Of a stretch of 47,228 bases of DNA, positions 17,531 through 25,302 are shown in pieces. Both the position numbers and the translations under genes were made by a program. Numbering within the stretch: the stretch's first letter is position 1; each line of letters begins with the position of its first letter. Source of the DNA: Sinomonas humi (GTDB lineage: Bacteria; Actinomycetota; Actinomycetes; Actinomycetales; Micrococcaceae); assembly GCF_000802235.1 (NCBI RefSeq), contig NZ_JTDL01000146.1:1-47228 (forward strand), in the 5' to 3' direction. The notes beneath the pieces are model-generated. The model had not been told where the DNA came from and made no database searches. It worked only from the letters and a program-made list of their open reading frames with translations.

Positions 17531-19059
17531 CCAACGCGGCGTTTCTGCGAACCCGGGAGCCTCCTGGGCGGGGAGTAGTACTCGTGGCCGGTGGGGGTGA
17601 CGGTGAGGATGTCGCCTCTGGTCCCCACGGGCCGAGTTTGATCTGGGGGATCCGTTCCGACGACGGCCCGTTCCCAGCCGGTGGATTCCTTGACATGGTT
17701 GCAGGCCTCGCACAGGCCCTGCCCGTTCTCCGCGCTCGTCTCCCCGCCGGAGGCCGCGGGGACTATGTGGTCGATGTGCCGGATCGGCGCCTCGCAGTAT
17801 GGGGTGCGGCAGACCTGGTCGCGGATCTCGATGAACTGGGCCATTGCCCTCGGGAAGCGGCGCAGCTTGCTGTCCATGGCGGCGAGCTCGCCGGTGCTCG
17901 GATCGAGGTACAGGCGACGCAGCCACACCCCCGCCAGGGAGGCGGCGCCAGCAGGTAGGACCCTGGTGCTGCTTGCCGCGGTGCTGCCGGCGGGCATGCT
18001 TGTCGGCGCTGTTGCGGCGTGGGTCACCATGGTCCGGGCCTGGGCGGCTGGGATTGTGCCGTAGCCCTGCAGCAGCGCGGGCTCGCGGGCCCCTCGGAAG
18101 AGGGAGGATTCCGTCATGACCAGACCCACGCGCAGGGGCACGGCATCGGCGTGGGCCTGACCGGTTACCCGCTCTACCAGAGTGTCGGCGGCCACCTGCC
18201 CACTGGTCCGCGGGTCTCCCGTGGCCTTGGCCGCCCGGCCTGCTGCACGCAGTGCCTCTGCGGCCGCCGCGGCTTGGGCGACGGGAAGGATTGCGGTGAG
18301 CTGTGCCATCGCGTCGGGCAGTCGCCTGACCGTGACGCGGCGCCCCTCCTCGGCCTTGCGTACGCGAGCTGTGGCCGCGGCGTCGTCGATCGCGTCGACC
18401 GCGGCGCGCACCGCGTCCTGGACGCCCCGGTCGCCGAGGCCTTCAAGGCGCTGCGGATGCCCGCAAAGGTCCTCATCCACGGCCGCCCGAGCGGAGGGGG
18501 AGAGGACTTCGACACCTTCGGCCACGAAGATCGCCCGTTCCTCGGTCAGCTGGCCCCCCGCAAGAGCTCGCAGCGTGCACGGGAGTTCGGCCACGAGCCG
18601 CTTCGAGGCCGAAAGCAACTTGGCCCCACGGGCCGGGGAAACCTTCCGGGCCAAGGCGATCTGGGCTGAAGCCGAGCGTTCCCTGGAGCGGGCGGAGTCG
18701 CGGCCAGTCTTGGACTCGAGGGCGGCGGCGCGCGGGTCCATCCCTGCCTCGCACAAAGCGGCGAACGTCGCTTGAATGCGTGCTTGCTCCGCCGCCGCGG
18801 CTGCCTTGAGCCGCTCGAGCGCGTCCAGGCGGTCGATCAGCTCTGGGCCACCGAGGTCCCTTGGCCCTGAGGAGAGTGCCAGACGCGCGACGAAGGAGGC
18901 GACCTCCTCCGTCGACGGCCCCGGGGCCCGGCTCAGCAGCCCCTCGAAGGCCTCTCGCCAGCCACCCTCCGAAGGGCGGCACTCCTCGGCAGCGCGCGTC
19001 GGCACCTTCTCGAGCGAGTCGTTCGCCCGGCGCTCGAATCGGTCCCCCATCCCCACCAT
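17527..19059 (-). CDS. DUF222/HNH endonuclease-like protein (13E12 family), SOS-box controlled
   Basis: 510 aa, apparently intact. The N-terminal part has LIDRLDALERLKAAAAAEQARI. The DUF222 region includes ARSRERSASAQIALARKVSP, TLRALAGGQLTEERAIFVAE and AAAAAEALRAAGRAA. The HNH module near residues 425-475 has QVCRTPYCEAPIRHIDHIVP, ASGGETSAENGQGLCEACNH. It is a paralogue of the gene broken by the element at 3-5512, but its sequence at the equivalent point is not AACCTCGCC. In mycobacteria several 13E12 genes belong to the LexA regulon. A perfect SOS box lies directly upstream here too. Role in DNA damage is inferred. ATG 19050 is an alternative start. Confidence 0.92.
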   Translation of the reverse strand: MVGMGDRFERRANDSLEKVPTRAAEECRPSEGGWREAFEGLLSRAPGPSTEEVASFVARLALSSGPRDLGGPELIDRLDALERLKAAAAAEQARIQATFAALCEAGMDPRAAALESKTGRDSARSRERSASAQIALARKVSPARGAKLLSASKRLVAELPCTLRALAGGQLTEERAIFVAEGVEVLSPSARAAVDEDLCGHPQRLEGLGDRGVQDAVRAAVDAIDDAAATARVRKAEEGRRVTVRRLPDAMAQLTAILPVAQAAAAAEALRAAGRAAKATGDPRTSGQVAADTLVERVTGQAHADAVPLRVGLVMTESSLFRGAREPALLQGYGTIPAAQARTMVTHAATAPTSMPAGSTAASSTRVLPAGAASLAGVWLRRLYLDPSTGELAAMDSKLRRFPRAMAQFIEIRDQVCRTPYCEAPIRHIDHIVPAASGGETSAENGQGLCEACNHVKESTGWERAVVGTDPPDQTRPVGTRGDILTVTPTGHEYYSPPRRLPGSQKRRVG

Positions 19060-19065
19060 GGAGAC

Positions 19066-19094
19066 ATTCTATCGAACATATGTTCGAAAAACAA
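19066..19094 (-). promoter_or_regulatory. Promoter with a LexA (SOS) box in its spacer
   Basis: TCGAACATATGTTCGA (19072-19087) is a perfect 16-bp palindrome that matches the actinobacterial/Bacillus LexA operator. On the minus strand it lies between a -35-like TTGTTT (19094-19089) and a -10-like TAGAAT (19071-19066) with a 17-bp spacer, so LexA would occupy the promoter. The predicted start falls at or next to ATG 19059, suggesting a leaderless mRNA. Confidence 0.85.
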
Positions 19095-19137
19095 ACAACC
19101 AAACAAATATCCGAAAGGCGGACTAACTGACGCTAGC

Positions 19138-20949
19138 TCAAGCCTGAGCAGACGTGGCGACGAGCACGACCTCCGGCCGGCCCGCATCGGAAGGCGCCAT
19201 TCCCGAGAAGGCTGCGCTGAGGCTCGGTTCAAGGTGCTTCACGACCGTTCCTCGCGCCGAATCACGAAGCACGATGGCGCGCGCGCCCACATCCGCGGCG
19301 TGCCGGGCCAGGACGTCGGCAGCTGCGGCGCGATCGCCGACGCTGTGCAGGATCAGGCCGCGGGCTGTGAGGCCATCCAGACCCCCATCTCCGAGCCTGG
19401 CGAGGTGAGCTGCGACGGCGGCCCGTGCCTCGTCTTCGCTTTCCGGGCTGATTGCGAGCTCTTCGAGCACTTCGGTCTCCCGGACGTGCACAATCTCGAG
19501 CGGCGCACGCTCGGAGCGGGCGAGGGCTGCAGCGCGGTCGACGACGGCGGTCGCGGCGGCGTTTGCGCTGACGGCGGCGACGACGGGCCGGGAGATCGGG
19601 GCGCCGGACGTCGGTGTGCCTGGCGTCGCTGTGCCGGACGTCGGTGTGCCAAGGGCGAGCGGCTCGAGCGTGGGCGTCGAGAGCCCGGGTTGTGCAGCCC
19701 CGGGTTGTGCGCCCCCGGGCTCGACCGACTCAGGCTCCACGGACTCAGGCTCCACGGCTTCCGGCGCCGCCTCGCGCTCGGCGGCGGCGACGAGGCGGTG
19801 GCCCGCCGCGAGTACGGGGATCGCGAGGAGGAACGCGAGGGCCCCCACCAGGAACGCGACACTCTGGTTCGAGGCCTCTGCGATCTTGCCGGCGGCAAAC
19901 GGGGCGAGGCCGCCGCCGATGAACCGGACGAAGCCGTACGCCGAGGAGGCCACTGGGCGGTCGACGGGGGCCACGAGCATGACTGCCTGGGTCGTGAGCG
20001 TGTTGTTGATGCCGATGAAGGCGCCGCTCACGATGACGGCGACGATCACGACGCTCGGCGTCGCCACGCCGAACGCGATGACGGCCATGACGATGCCGAG
20101 GCCGAGCATGTTCACGTAGAGCACGGGCGCTGTGCCGAAGCGCCGCTGGAGCCGGGGCGCGAACACGACCGCGAACAGCGCCACGAGGACGCCCCAACCG
20201 GTGAAGACGAGGCCGAGCTGGTGCGGGTCGAGCTTCATCGGGTACGGCGCGTAGCCGAGCATTGTGAAGAAGCCCCAGTTGTAGAGCAGCGCCATGATCC
20301 CCATGATCAGGAGCCCGCGGTGGCGCAGCGCGAGCAGCGGGGCGGCGAGAGAGGTCTTCTTCGCGGGTTTGGGCTGCTTCGGCACGAAGATCAGGGTGGC
20401 AACGAGCGCGAGGCCCATGAGCACGGCGACGCCGTAGAAGGGCCCGCGCCAGCTGATGCTGCCGAGCTCGCCGCCGAGCAGGGGCCCGACGGCGATGCCG
20501 ATGCCGAGCGCTGTCTCGTAGAGGATGATGGCGCCCGAGAAGCCGCCCTTTGCCGAAGACACGATGACCGCGAGGCTCGTCGCGATGAACAGCGCGTTGC
20601 CCAGGCCCCACCCTGCCCGGAATCCGACGATCCCGCCGATCGAGCCCGACGTGCCCGCGAGTGCCGCGAAGACGACGATGAGGAAGAGCCCCACGATGAG
20701 GGTCAGCTTGGAGCCGATGCGGCTCGAGACCCAGCCGACGACGAGCATCGCGACGGCGGTCACCACGAGGTAGCTCGTGAACAGGAGGGAAACGTCGCTC
20801 GGCGTGGCGTGGAGGCTCGAGGCGAGCGCCGGCAGGATCGGGTCGACAAGACCGATGCCCATGAAGGAGATGACGCAGGCGAAGGCGACCGCCCACACCG
20901 CGCCGGGCTGTTTGAACGGATTGGTCTTCGTGCCGTGAGGGGCGCTCAT
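19138..20949 (-). CDS. MFS transporter fused to a C-terminal universal stress protein domain
   Basis: 603 aa. Residues ~15-390 form a 12-helix MFS exporter of the DHA type: FMGIGLVDPILPALA, VGWVSSRIGSKLTLIVGLFL, RAGWGLGNALFIA, FIGINNTLTTQAVML. A Pro/Glu/Thr-rich linker of ~60 residues encoded by 15-bp repeats follows. The last ~150 residues look like a UspA domain: PVVAAVSANAAATAVVDRAA, PLEIVHVRETEV, ARHAADVGARAIVLRDSARG, GRPEVVLVATS. The ATP-binding GX2GX9G(S/T) loop is not clear. It starts inside the stop of the upstream MarR gene (4-bp overlap), so the two form one unit; MarR probably controls export of a drug or aromatic compound. The fusion suggests the pump is sensed or gated by nucleotide or stress state. 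Confidence 0.88.
   Translation of the reverse strand: MSAPHGTKTNPFKQPGAVWAVAFACVISFMGIGLVDPILPALASSLHATPSDVSLLFTSYLVVTAVAMLVVGWVSSRIGSKLTLIVGLFLIVVFAALAGTSGSIGGIVGFRAGWGLGNALFIATSLAVIVSSAKGGFSGAIILYETALGIGIAVGPLLGGELGSISWRGPFYGVAVLMGLALVATLIFVPKQPKPAKKTSLAAPLLALRHRGLLIMGIMALLYNWGFFTMLGYAPYPMKLDPHQLGLVFTGWGVLVALFAVVFAPRLQRRFGTAPVLYVNMLGLGIVMAVIAFGVATPSVVIVAVIVSGAFIGINNTLTTQAVMLVAPVDRPVASSAYGFVRFIGGGLAPFAAGKIAEASNQSVAFLVGALAFLLAIPVLAAGHRLVAAAEREAAPEAVEPESVEPESVEPGGAQPGAAQPGLSTPTLEPLALGTPTSGTATPGTPTSGAPISRPVVAAVSANAAATAVVDRAAALARSERAPLEIVHVRETEVLEELAISPESEDEARAAVAAHLARLGDGGLDGLTARGLILHSVGDRAAAADVLARHAADVGARAIVLRDSARGTVVKHLEPSLSAAFSGMAPSDAGRPEVVLVATSAQA
19606..19756. repeat. Three different 15-bp tandem repeat blocks in the MFS-Usp linker
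   Basis: Three unrelated blocks share a 15-bp period: GGACGTCGGTGTGCC-type x3 (19606-19650), CCCGGGTTGTGCAGC-type x3 (19684-19728), and GACTCAGGCTCCACG x2 exact (19727-19756). They encode the flexible linker between the transporter and the stress domain. Confidence 0.85.
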
Positions 20950-21434
20950 CGCTTTGCCGTTCCTCTCTGTGAGTTCTGCGGCGGTGCCGCTTCTTGTGCT
21001 GCTGCCGACACCAGGCGTTCGAGGGCCGGAAGAGCGGCCTCGATCGCGGCGCGATCAGTGGGTTCTAGGGTTTCGAGGAGTTCCCGGAGGTGGGCGTCGC
21101 GCCGCTTCCGACGCTGCGAGAACACCTCGCGGCCCCGGGGGGTGCTGGCCACCAGGACGCTCCGCCGGTCGTCGTCGGGCGTCTCTCGCGCAACGAGCCC
21201 ATCGCTCTCCAGGCGCCCGACCAGCTGGGTCATGGCCGGCTGGGAGACCCCTTCGGCCCTGGCGAGCTCCGTGATCCGCAGGGGACCCTCGGCCTCAAGC
21301 CGAGCGAGAGCCGAGGCCGCCGACGGCGAGATGCCGCCCACGGCAGCGACGCTCCGCAGGCGGCGGGTGAGCTGTTCGATGACCCGGGAGAAGCGCTCGA
21401 CCGGGTCCCGGTGGGTCGCCTCTGGGAAATTCAT
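20946..21434 (-). CDS. MarR-family transcriptional regulator
   Basis: 162 aa. Winged-helix core: LEAEGPLRITELARAEGV, SQPAMTQLVGRLESDGLV, RETPDDDRRSVLVASTPRG (wing with the usual DxR), followed by a dimerisation helix LRELLETLEPTDRAAIEAAL. Its stop overlaps the MFS-Usp start by 4 bp. The start codon lies inside an inverted repeat, fitting autoregulation. No classical SD is seen upstream, so initiation may be leaderless. The effector is unknown; MarR proteins of this type often sense phenolic compounds. Confidence 0.9.
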   Translation of the reverse strand: MNFPEATHRDPVERFSRVIEQLTRRLRSVAAVGGISPSAASALARLEAEGPLRITELARAEGVSQPAMTQLVGRLESDGLVARETPDDDRRSVLVASTPRGREVFSQRRKRRDAHLRELLETLEPTDRAAIEAALPALERLVSAAAQEAAPPQNSQRGTAKR

Positions 21435-21463
21435 AAGCCCATTATTACATAATTTGCTTATGA
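21431..21463. promoter_or_regulatory. Candidate MarR operator overlapping the marR start
   Basis: TCATAAGC (21431-21438) and GCTTATGA (21456-21463) form an inverted repeat around an AT-rich centre that is itself a palindrome, ATTAT-TAC-ATAAT (21441-21453). A TAATAAT -10-like element on the minus strand lies inside it, and the marR ATG forms part of the left arm. Such AT-rich symmetry stands out in this GC-rich DNA. Confidence 0.6.
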
Positions 21464-21488
21464 TCTCCGCAAACCTGGCTGCGCTTGT

Positions 21489-22811
21489 CTAGCCAGCCGC
21501 CCTGGTATCGGCTCCGGCAGTGACGAATTCCCTGCCGCGCGTCTCCGGACCGAAGGCGATCAGCACGGCGATGAAGATCGCGATGATCCCGGCCACGAGG
21601 GCCATCGCCAACGCATAGTTCCCACCGGTCGACTGGGCGATGAGGGCCTGGATCGTCGCGTTCGCTGCCGCGATCACGTTGCCGACCTGGTAGACGAAGC
21701 CCGGCAGGACCGCACGGGTGCCTTCGGGCACGAGCTCGTTGAGGTAAGCCGGGATGACGCCCCAGGCGCCCTGGACCATGAACTGGATGAGGAACGCGCC
21801 GATGCCAAGGGCCACCGAACCGGTCGAGAACGCCCACAGCGGGATGCACGGAAGGGCGAGGAGCGCGAAGACGATGATGGTCCGCTTCCGGCCGAAGCGC
21901 TCGGAGAGCGAACCGGCGATGAGGCCGCCGATGATCGCCGCGATGTTGTAGAAGATCGCGATGAGGCTCACCGTTCCGGCACTGAAATGCCGCTGGACGG
22001 TGAGGAACGTCGGGTAGAGGTCCTGGGTTCCGTGGCTGAAGAAGTTGAACCCGGCCATGAGGAACACTGCGAAGATCAGGATCGGCCAGTTCGCGGCCAC
22101 GGCCGGCCAGAACGCCGCCTTGCGCTCGCCGTCTGCAGCCACGCCGTTGCCAGCCACGCCGTTGCCAGCCACGCCTCGACGTGCCCCGCGCGTTGCCGTC
22201 CAGACCGGGGATTCGTCGACCCGGAAGAAGATGTACACGGCGAGCAGGATCGGAACCACGCCGATCGCGAACATGCCGCGCCACCCGACGGAGTTGATGA
22301 GCAGGCCGTAGACGATCGACGCGATGAGGTAGCCGAGCGGGTAGCCCGCTTGGAAGATCCCGGAGACCAAGCCGCGCGAGCGCGTGGGGATCGATTCCAT
22401 CGTCAGGGCCGAGGCGACACCCCAAATGCCGCCCATCGCTATCCCGTAGAGCACCCGCAGGGTGAAGAACGTCTCGAAGTTGGGGGAGAGGGCCGACCCC
22501 AGCTCTATGAGCGAGAACACGACGATATTGATCACGAGGATCGGCTTGCGGCCGAACCGTTCCGCGAGGGGCCCGAACACGAGAGCGCCGACCGGGCGGA
22601 GGACGAGGGTGAAGGTGATCGCGAGCGTCGCCGTGACGATCGTGATGTGGAAGTCCTTCGCGAGGGACGAGAGGGCGAAGACGAGGACGAAGTAGTCGAA
22701 AGCGTCGAGCGTCCAGCTGCCCGCCCCGGCGAAGAGTGCCTTGCGTTGGGTGGGAGTCCACGGCTCCCGAGGCTGCCGTTCTCTTGGCTGGTTCGCATCG
22801 CTGCGTGACAT
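21489..22811 (-). CDS. MFS permease, sialate/lactate (SHS) type
   Basis: 440 aa with 12 predicted membrane helices. Features include a N-terminal WTLDAFDYFVLVFALSSLAK, the loop 2-3 signature GPLAERFGRKPILVI repeated in the second half as GSLSERFGRKRTIIVF, and RVLYGIAMGGIWGVASALTM. The arrangement is like proton symporters for sialic acid, lactate or other carboxylates (SHS family). The central loop carries GVAGNGVAGNGVA from a 15-bp repeat. It ends 54 bp upstream of the co-oriented MarR gene, so it may share regulation or read through. The substrate is unknown. Confidence 0.88.
   Translation of the reverse strand: MSRSDANQPRERQPREPWTPTQRKALFAGAGSWTLDAFDYFVLVFALSSLAKDFHITIVTATLAITFTLVLRPVGALVFGPLAERFGRKPILVINIVVFSLIELGSALSPNFETFFTLRVLYGIAMGGIWGVASALTMESIPTRSRGLVSGIFQAGYPLGYLIASIVYGLLINSVGWRGMFAIGVVPILLAVYIFFRVDESPVWTATRGARRGVAGNGVAGNGVAADGERKAAFWPAVAANWPILIFAVFLMAGFNFFSHGTQDLYPTFLTVQRHFSAGTVSLIAIFYNIAAIIGGLIAGSLSERFGRKRTIIVFALLALPCIPLWAFSTGSVALGIGAFLIQFMVQGAWGVIPAYLNELVPEGTRAVLPGFVYQVGNVIAAANATIQALIAQSTGGNYALAMALVAGIIAIFIAVLIAFGPETRGREFVTAGADTRAAG
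22137..22175. repeat. 15-bp tandem repeat in the permease central loop
   Basis: AGCCACGCCGTTGCC occurs twice exactly plus nine bases of a third copy. It encodes the GVAGN repeats of the cytoplasmic loop between helices 6 and 7, a site that tolerates length change. Confidence 0.8.
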
Positions 22812-22913
22812 TGGCCTCCCCTTCTTCCGCCTGCTCCTTTTCGGCCCTTTCCCAGCTTCCTGGGTTTCAAGCGAACTTGCGTCTCCCCTGCCTCGGGATG
22901 CGACGCTAGGAAA

Positions 22914-24038
22914 ATGGCGGTCACAAACCGGTCACGCACTTTCCCATCCCGCGCAGCCCTCGGCAGGGCCCGCACGGCCGCGCTCTCAGGGCTGCGAACC
23001 GCCATGGCGCGGAGCCGGCTCGAGCTCGCAGGCAAGACCGCGCTAGCCGCCGGACTCGCGTGGGCGGTCGCGCCGCTCATGCCTGCGCCCGCCGCGCATT
23101 ACCCCTACTACGCCCCGCTCGGCGCGCTGGTCACGATGTACCCGACGGTCGCCGACTCCGCAAGGAAGGGCCTCCAGAGCCTTCTCGGGCTCGGGCTGGG
23201 GATCGGCGTCGCCTTCGCCGTCGCGTCGTTCAGCGGTGCGAACGCTGCCGCGGTGGCCGCCGTGGTCGGCCTCGGCGTCCTGGTAGGCGGGATGCCCCGC
23301 ATGGGGGCCGCGAGCGACTGGGTGCCCATGGCAGGGCTGTTCGTCCTGGTCATTGGGGGGCAGCGAGCGGACGCCTTCTCGCTCGGGTACGTGCTCCAGA
23401 TGGCGGTTGGAATCGCGATTGGCTTCGCCGTCAATTGGCTCATCCTGCCGCCGCTGCACTTCAAGGCCATCGGTTCCGCCTTCGCGCGGCAACGCCGGGC
23501 TCTCGCTCGGCAGCTCGAGGACATGGCCGAGGCCATGGAAGAATCCTGGCCGCCCGACCACAGCGACTGGGCCGAGCGGGACGAGCAGCTCGCGCGCACG
23601 GCGAGCGAGGTCCGGCAAGCTGTGCACCGCGCTGAGGTGAGCGCACGGGCGAACCCGCGGCGCCGTCGTCATCCGCGGGATCTCGGGGAGGACCTCAAGG
23701 ACCTCCGTGCCATCGAGCGCCTCACGTTCCAAGTCCAGGACATCACGGACGTCCTCTCTAGCGCCATCTGGGAGGAGCGGGCCGGGACCGCGGTCCCTCC
23801 CGAGCTGACCGGCGAGCTCAGCGTGGCTCTCCGGGCTTCCGCCGCCGTGATGCGCGCCTGGGGAGAGGACGACGTCGAAGCTCCCCTTGACGAGGCCGAG
23901 CAAGCCCTCGATGTGCTCACGAGAGGCTTCGCCGACGTCATTTCACGAGGTGTTTCCGTCAACGCCACCGCCTCAGTCGCGATGAGCCTGCGGCGCGCCG
24001 TCCAGATCGTCAGGAGGCGCTCGTCAGCCAGGGCGTGA
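22914..24038 (+). CDS. FUSC / aromatic-acid-exporter-like membrane protein
   Basis: 374 aa from ATG 22914. Residues ~35-185 hold about six hydrophobic segments with the FUSC-family feel: LAGKTALAAGLAWAVAPLMP, YYAPLGALVTMYPTVADSAR, LGLGIGVAFAVASFSG, MAVGIAIGFAVNWLILPPL. The rest is a long cytoplasmic helical region with charged heptads (QLEDMAEAMEESW, DLKDLRAIERLTFQVQDI). Related proteins (AaeB, YccS, ArAE) are thought to move aromatic acids or small organics; the substrate here is unknown. It is divergent from the SHS permease by 102 bp. Its stop codon lies inside a 15-bp repeat block. Confidence 0.82.
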   Translation: MAVTNRSRTFPSRAALGRARTAALSGLRTAMARSRLELAGKTALAAGLAWAVAPLMPAPAAHYPYYAPLGALVTMYPTVADSARKGLQSLLGLGLGIGVAFAVASFSGANAAAVAAVVGLGVLVGGMPRMGAASDWVPMAGLFVLVIGGQRADAFSLGYVLQMAVGIAIGFAVNWLILPPLHFKAIGSAFARQRRALARQLEDMAEAMEESWPPDHSDWAERDEQLARTASEVRQAVHRAEVSARANPRRRRHPRDLGEDLKDLRAIERLTFQVQDITDVLSSAIWEERAGTAVPPELTGELSVALRASAAVMRAWGEDDVEAPLDEAEQALDVLTRGFADVISRGVSVNATASVAMSLRRAVQIVRRRSSARA

Positions 24039-24090
24039 GCGGCCAGACCGTGAGCGGCCAGGGCGTGAGGGGCTAGGGCGTGAGGGGACG
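24031..24090. repeat. Four 15-bp repeats spanning two convergent gene ends
   Basis: GGGCGTGAGCGGCCA, GACCGTGAGCGGCCA, GGGCGTGAGGGGCTA, GGGCGTGAGGGGACG. The block contains the stop codon of the plus-strand FUSC gene and that of the minus-strand gene at 24073, so repeat growth has set both C-termini. Confidence 0.85.
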
Positions 24091-24429
24091 GTGCGAGGTG
24101 CGCGGGGGAGAGGACCGGGGCCTGGGCCCGGCCCGCGGCGCCCGGGATCGCCGTCGCTCCCCGGCCGCGACCAGATCCGAGAGGCTGATCTCGATCCCGA
24201 GCCAGGGATTTCCCCGGTTCGGGATCACGAGCTCCGCGAGCGGGACGTCTCGGCGTTGAGTCCGGCCGGTGCCGCAGACCCACAGCACCTTCGCCCGCGT
24301 TTCACCCACGGCGACGAGGTAGCCATGGACCTCGGCCTTGCCCTTCCGGACGATGACCTTGCGGCTCCCTGCCATTGCAAGGACCAGTTCCTCGCGGCTG
24401 GGACCGCTCTCAACAGTAGGCTCCACCAC
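24073..24429 (-). CDS. Hypothetical protein with a small beta-rich domain
   Basis: 118 aa from a GTG ending at 24429, chosen because AGGGGG lies about 6 bp upstream; the frame is open to 24594. The structured part reads SREELVLAMAGSRKVIVRKG, EVHGYLVAVGETRAKVLWVC, RRDVPLAELVIPNRGNPWLG, IEISLSDLVAAG. The tail is Arg/Pro/Ser-rich low complexity near the repeat block. No family recognised. Confidence 0.55.
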   Translation of the reverse strand: MVEPTVESGPSREELVLAMAGSRKVIVRKGKAEVHGYLVAVGETRAKVLWVCGTGRTQRRDVPLAELVIPNRGNPWLGIEISLSDLVAAGERRRSRAPRAGPRPRSSPPRTSHRPLTP

Positions 24430-24557
24430 AGCACCCCCTGAGCAGAGGTTCCTACACAGGTACAGGATGGACCGTCGGGGGATTCGGCGCCAGAGGCTTT
24501 CAATGCCATTTCGCGGGCCAGCCGTTCGGCACTCGGCCCGGTTCCGGGCATAGACGA

Positions 24558-24592
24558 GCCGGAGGATTCCCCGGCTCAGGGAGTCCTCCGGC
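24558..24592. terminator. Hairpin between two minus-strand genes
   Basis: A 9-bp stem GCCGGAGGA (24558-24566) pairs with TCCTCCGGC (24584-24592) around a 17-base loop; AAGCTTTT follows on the plus strand. It lies 35 bp beyond the stop of the minus-strand gene at 24627 and could end its transcription. No U-run follows in that direction, so this is a moderate call. Confidence 0.45.
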
Positions 24593-24626
24593 AAGCTTTT
24601 GGATCAGGAAAGCCTGGCGGCTGGGA

Positions 24627-24848
24627 TCAGAGGAGCTTCTTCTCCTCAAGCCGCAGGGCGATGCCGATCGCAAAGAATGTGGGCGCCCAGTGGCCCACGA
24701 AGATGCCCCAGCGATCGGATTGGGCGCGGTCGTGCCGGGGGTTGATCCGGCTGAAGGTCCAGGAAAGGACCGAGAGCCCGATGGACCCGAACCCCGCCAT
24801 GTAGGCGTATTCGCTCTTCATTCCCATGTCATGCAGTTTCTCCAACAT
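24627..24848 (-). CDS. Small membrane-associated hypothetical protein
   Basis: 73 aa. It has two hydrophobic stretches (YMAGFGSIGLSVLSWTF and WAPTFFAIGIALRL) separated by a charged loop NPRHDRAQSDRWGIF, and ends EEKKLL, so a two-helix hairpin membrane protein is likely. ATG choices at residues 1 and 9. Function unknown. Confidence 0.6.
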   Translation of the reverse strand: MLEKLHDMGMKSEYAYMAGFGSIGLSVLSWTFSRINPRHDRAQSDRWGIFVGHWAPTFFAIGIALRLEEKKLL

Positions 24849-24906
24849 GAGACCTCAATCCCCACTGTCGGCGGTTTGAATCCAGTAGTCACTCATGAGG
24901 GACCAG

Positions 24907-25185
24907 TCATGCGATTGACCAATCAGGGCCGAGGATTTCCTCGAGCACGCTGCGGCGCTGCTCGCATAGGGTTCCACTCCGGGCGTGCCCCTTCTGGAGC
25001 TCGAGCCACCGGCCCATAAGCGCTTCCTCTGAGTCGGGGCAAAATGCCTCCGGCGCACGGCCTTTTGCAGAAAGGAAGTTCCTGAGCCCCTCGACGCTAG
25101 CCAAGAAGGCGTCGTCATTGGCCTGCGGCGCGTCAGAGATGTCCGTGATCTGGCGCGAAAGCACCCGTCTCATGAATTCGTCCAT
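24907..25185 (-). CDS. Orphan helicase-associated-like domain protein
   Basis: 92 aa from the ATG ending at 25185, with GGGGGA just upstream; GTG 25197 is an alternative. The second half fits the helicase-associated (HA) repeat pattern: FLSAKGRAPEAF, EEALMGRWLELQKGHAR, then SGTLCEQRRSVLEEILGPDW. Such repeats usually occur in tandem in mobile-element helicases; here one stands alone without a helicase. A DNA-binding role is inferred. The gene is separate from the divergent CorA gene. Confidence 0.55.
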   Translation of the reverse strand: MDEFMRRVLSRQITDISDAPQANDDAFLASVEGLRNFLSAKGRAPEAFCPDSEEALMGRWLELQKGHARSGTLCEQRRSVLEEILGPDWSIA

Positions 25186-25302
25186 GGATCCCCCCACTGG
25201 TTGTACGTGCCGTTGTACATGTCCGATCCCGCGGATTATTCACGGTCAAGCTGGGAGCCAGCTGTCAGATTTCACCCTTGGAACGGCCGATAGGATTGCC
25301 GG

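Noticed and set aside
15140-17926. Long minus-strand frame across several genes
   Set aside because: It runs antisense to the kinase gene and across the HAD gene in another frame. Translation is Arg-rich and unrecognisable.
19234-21492. Long plus-strand frame opposite the MFS-Usp and MarR genes
   Set aside because: Antisense shadow; the minus-strand genes have clear domains.
24869-24882. GGTTTGAATCCAG resembling a tRNA T-loop
   Set aside because: No acceptor or anticodon stem can be drawn around it.
24899-24911. 13-bp identity GGGACCAGTCATG shared with 749-761 near the left end of the integrative element
   Set aside because: No recombinase or element end near 24.9 kb, and similarity stops on both sides; treated as chance.
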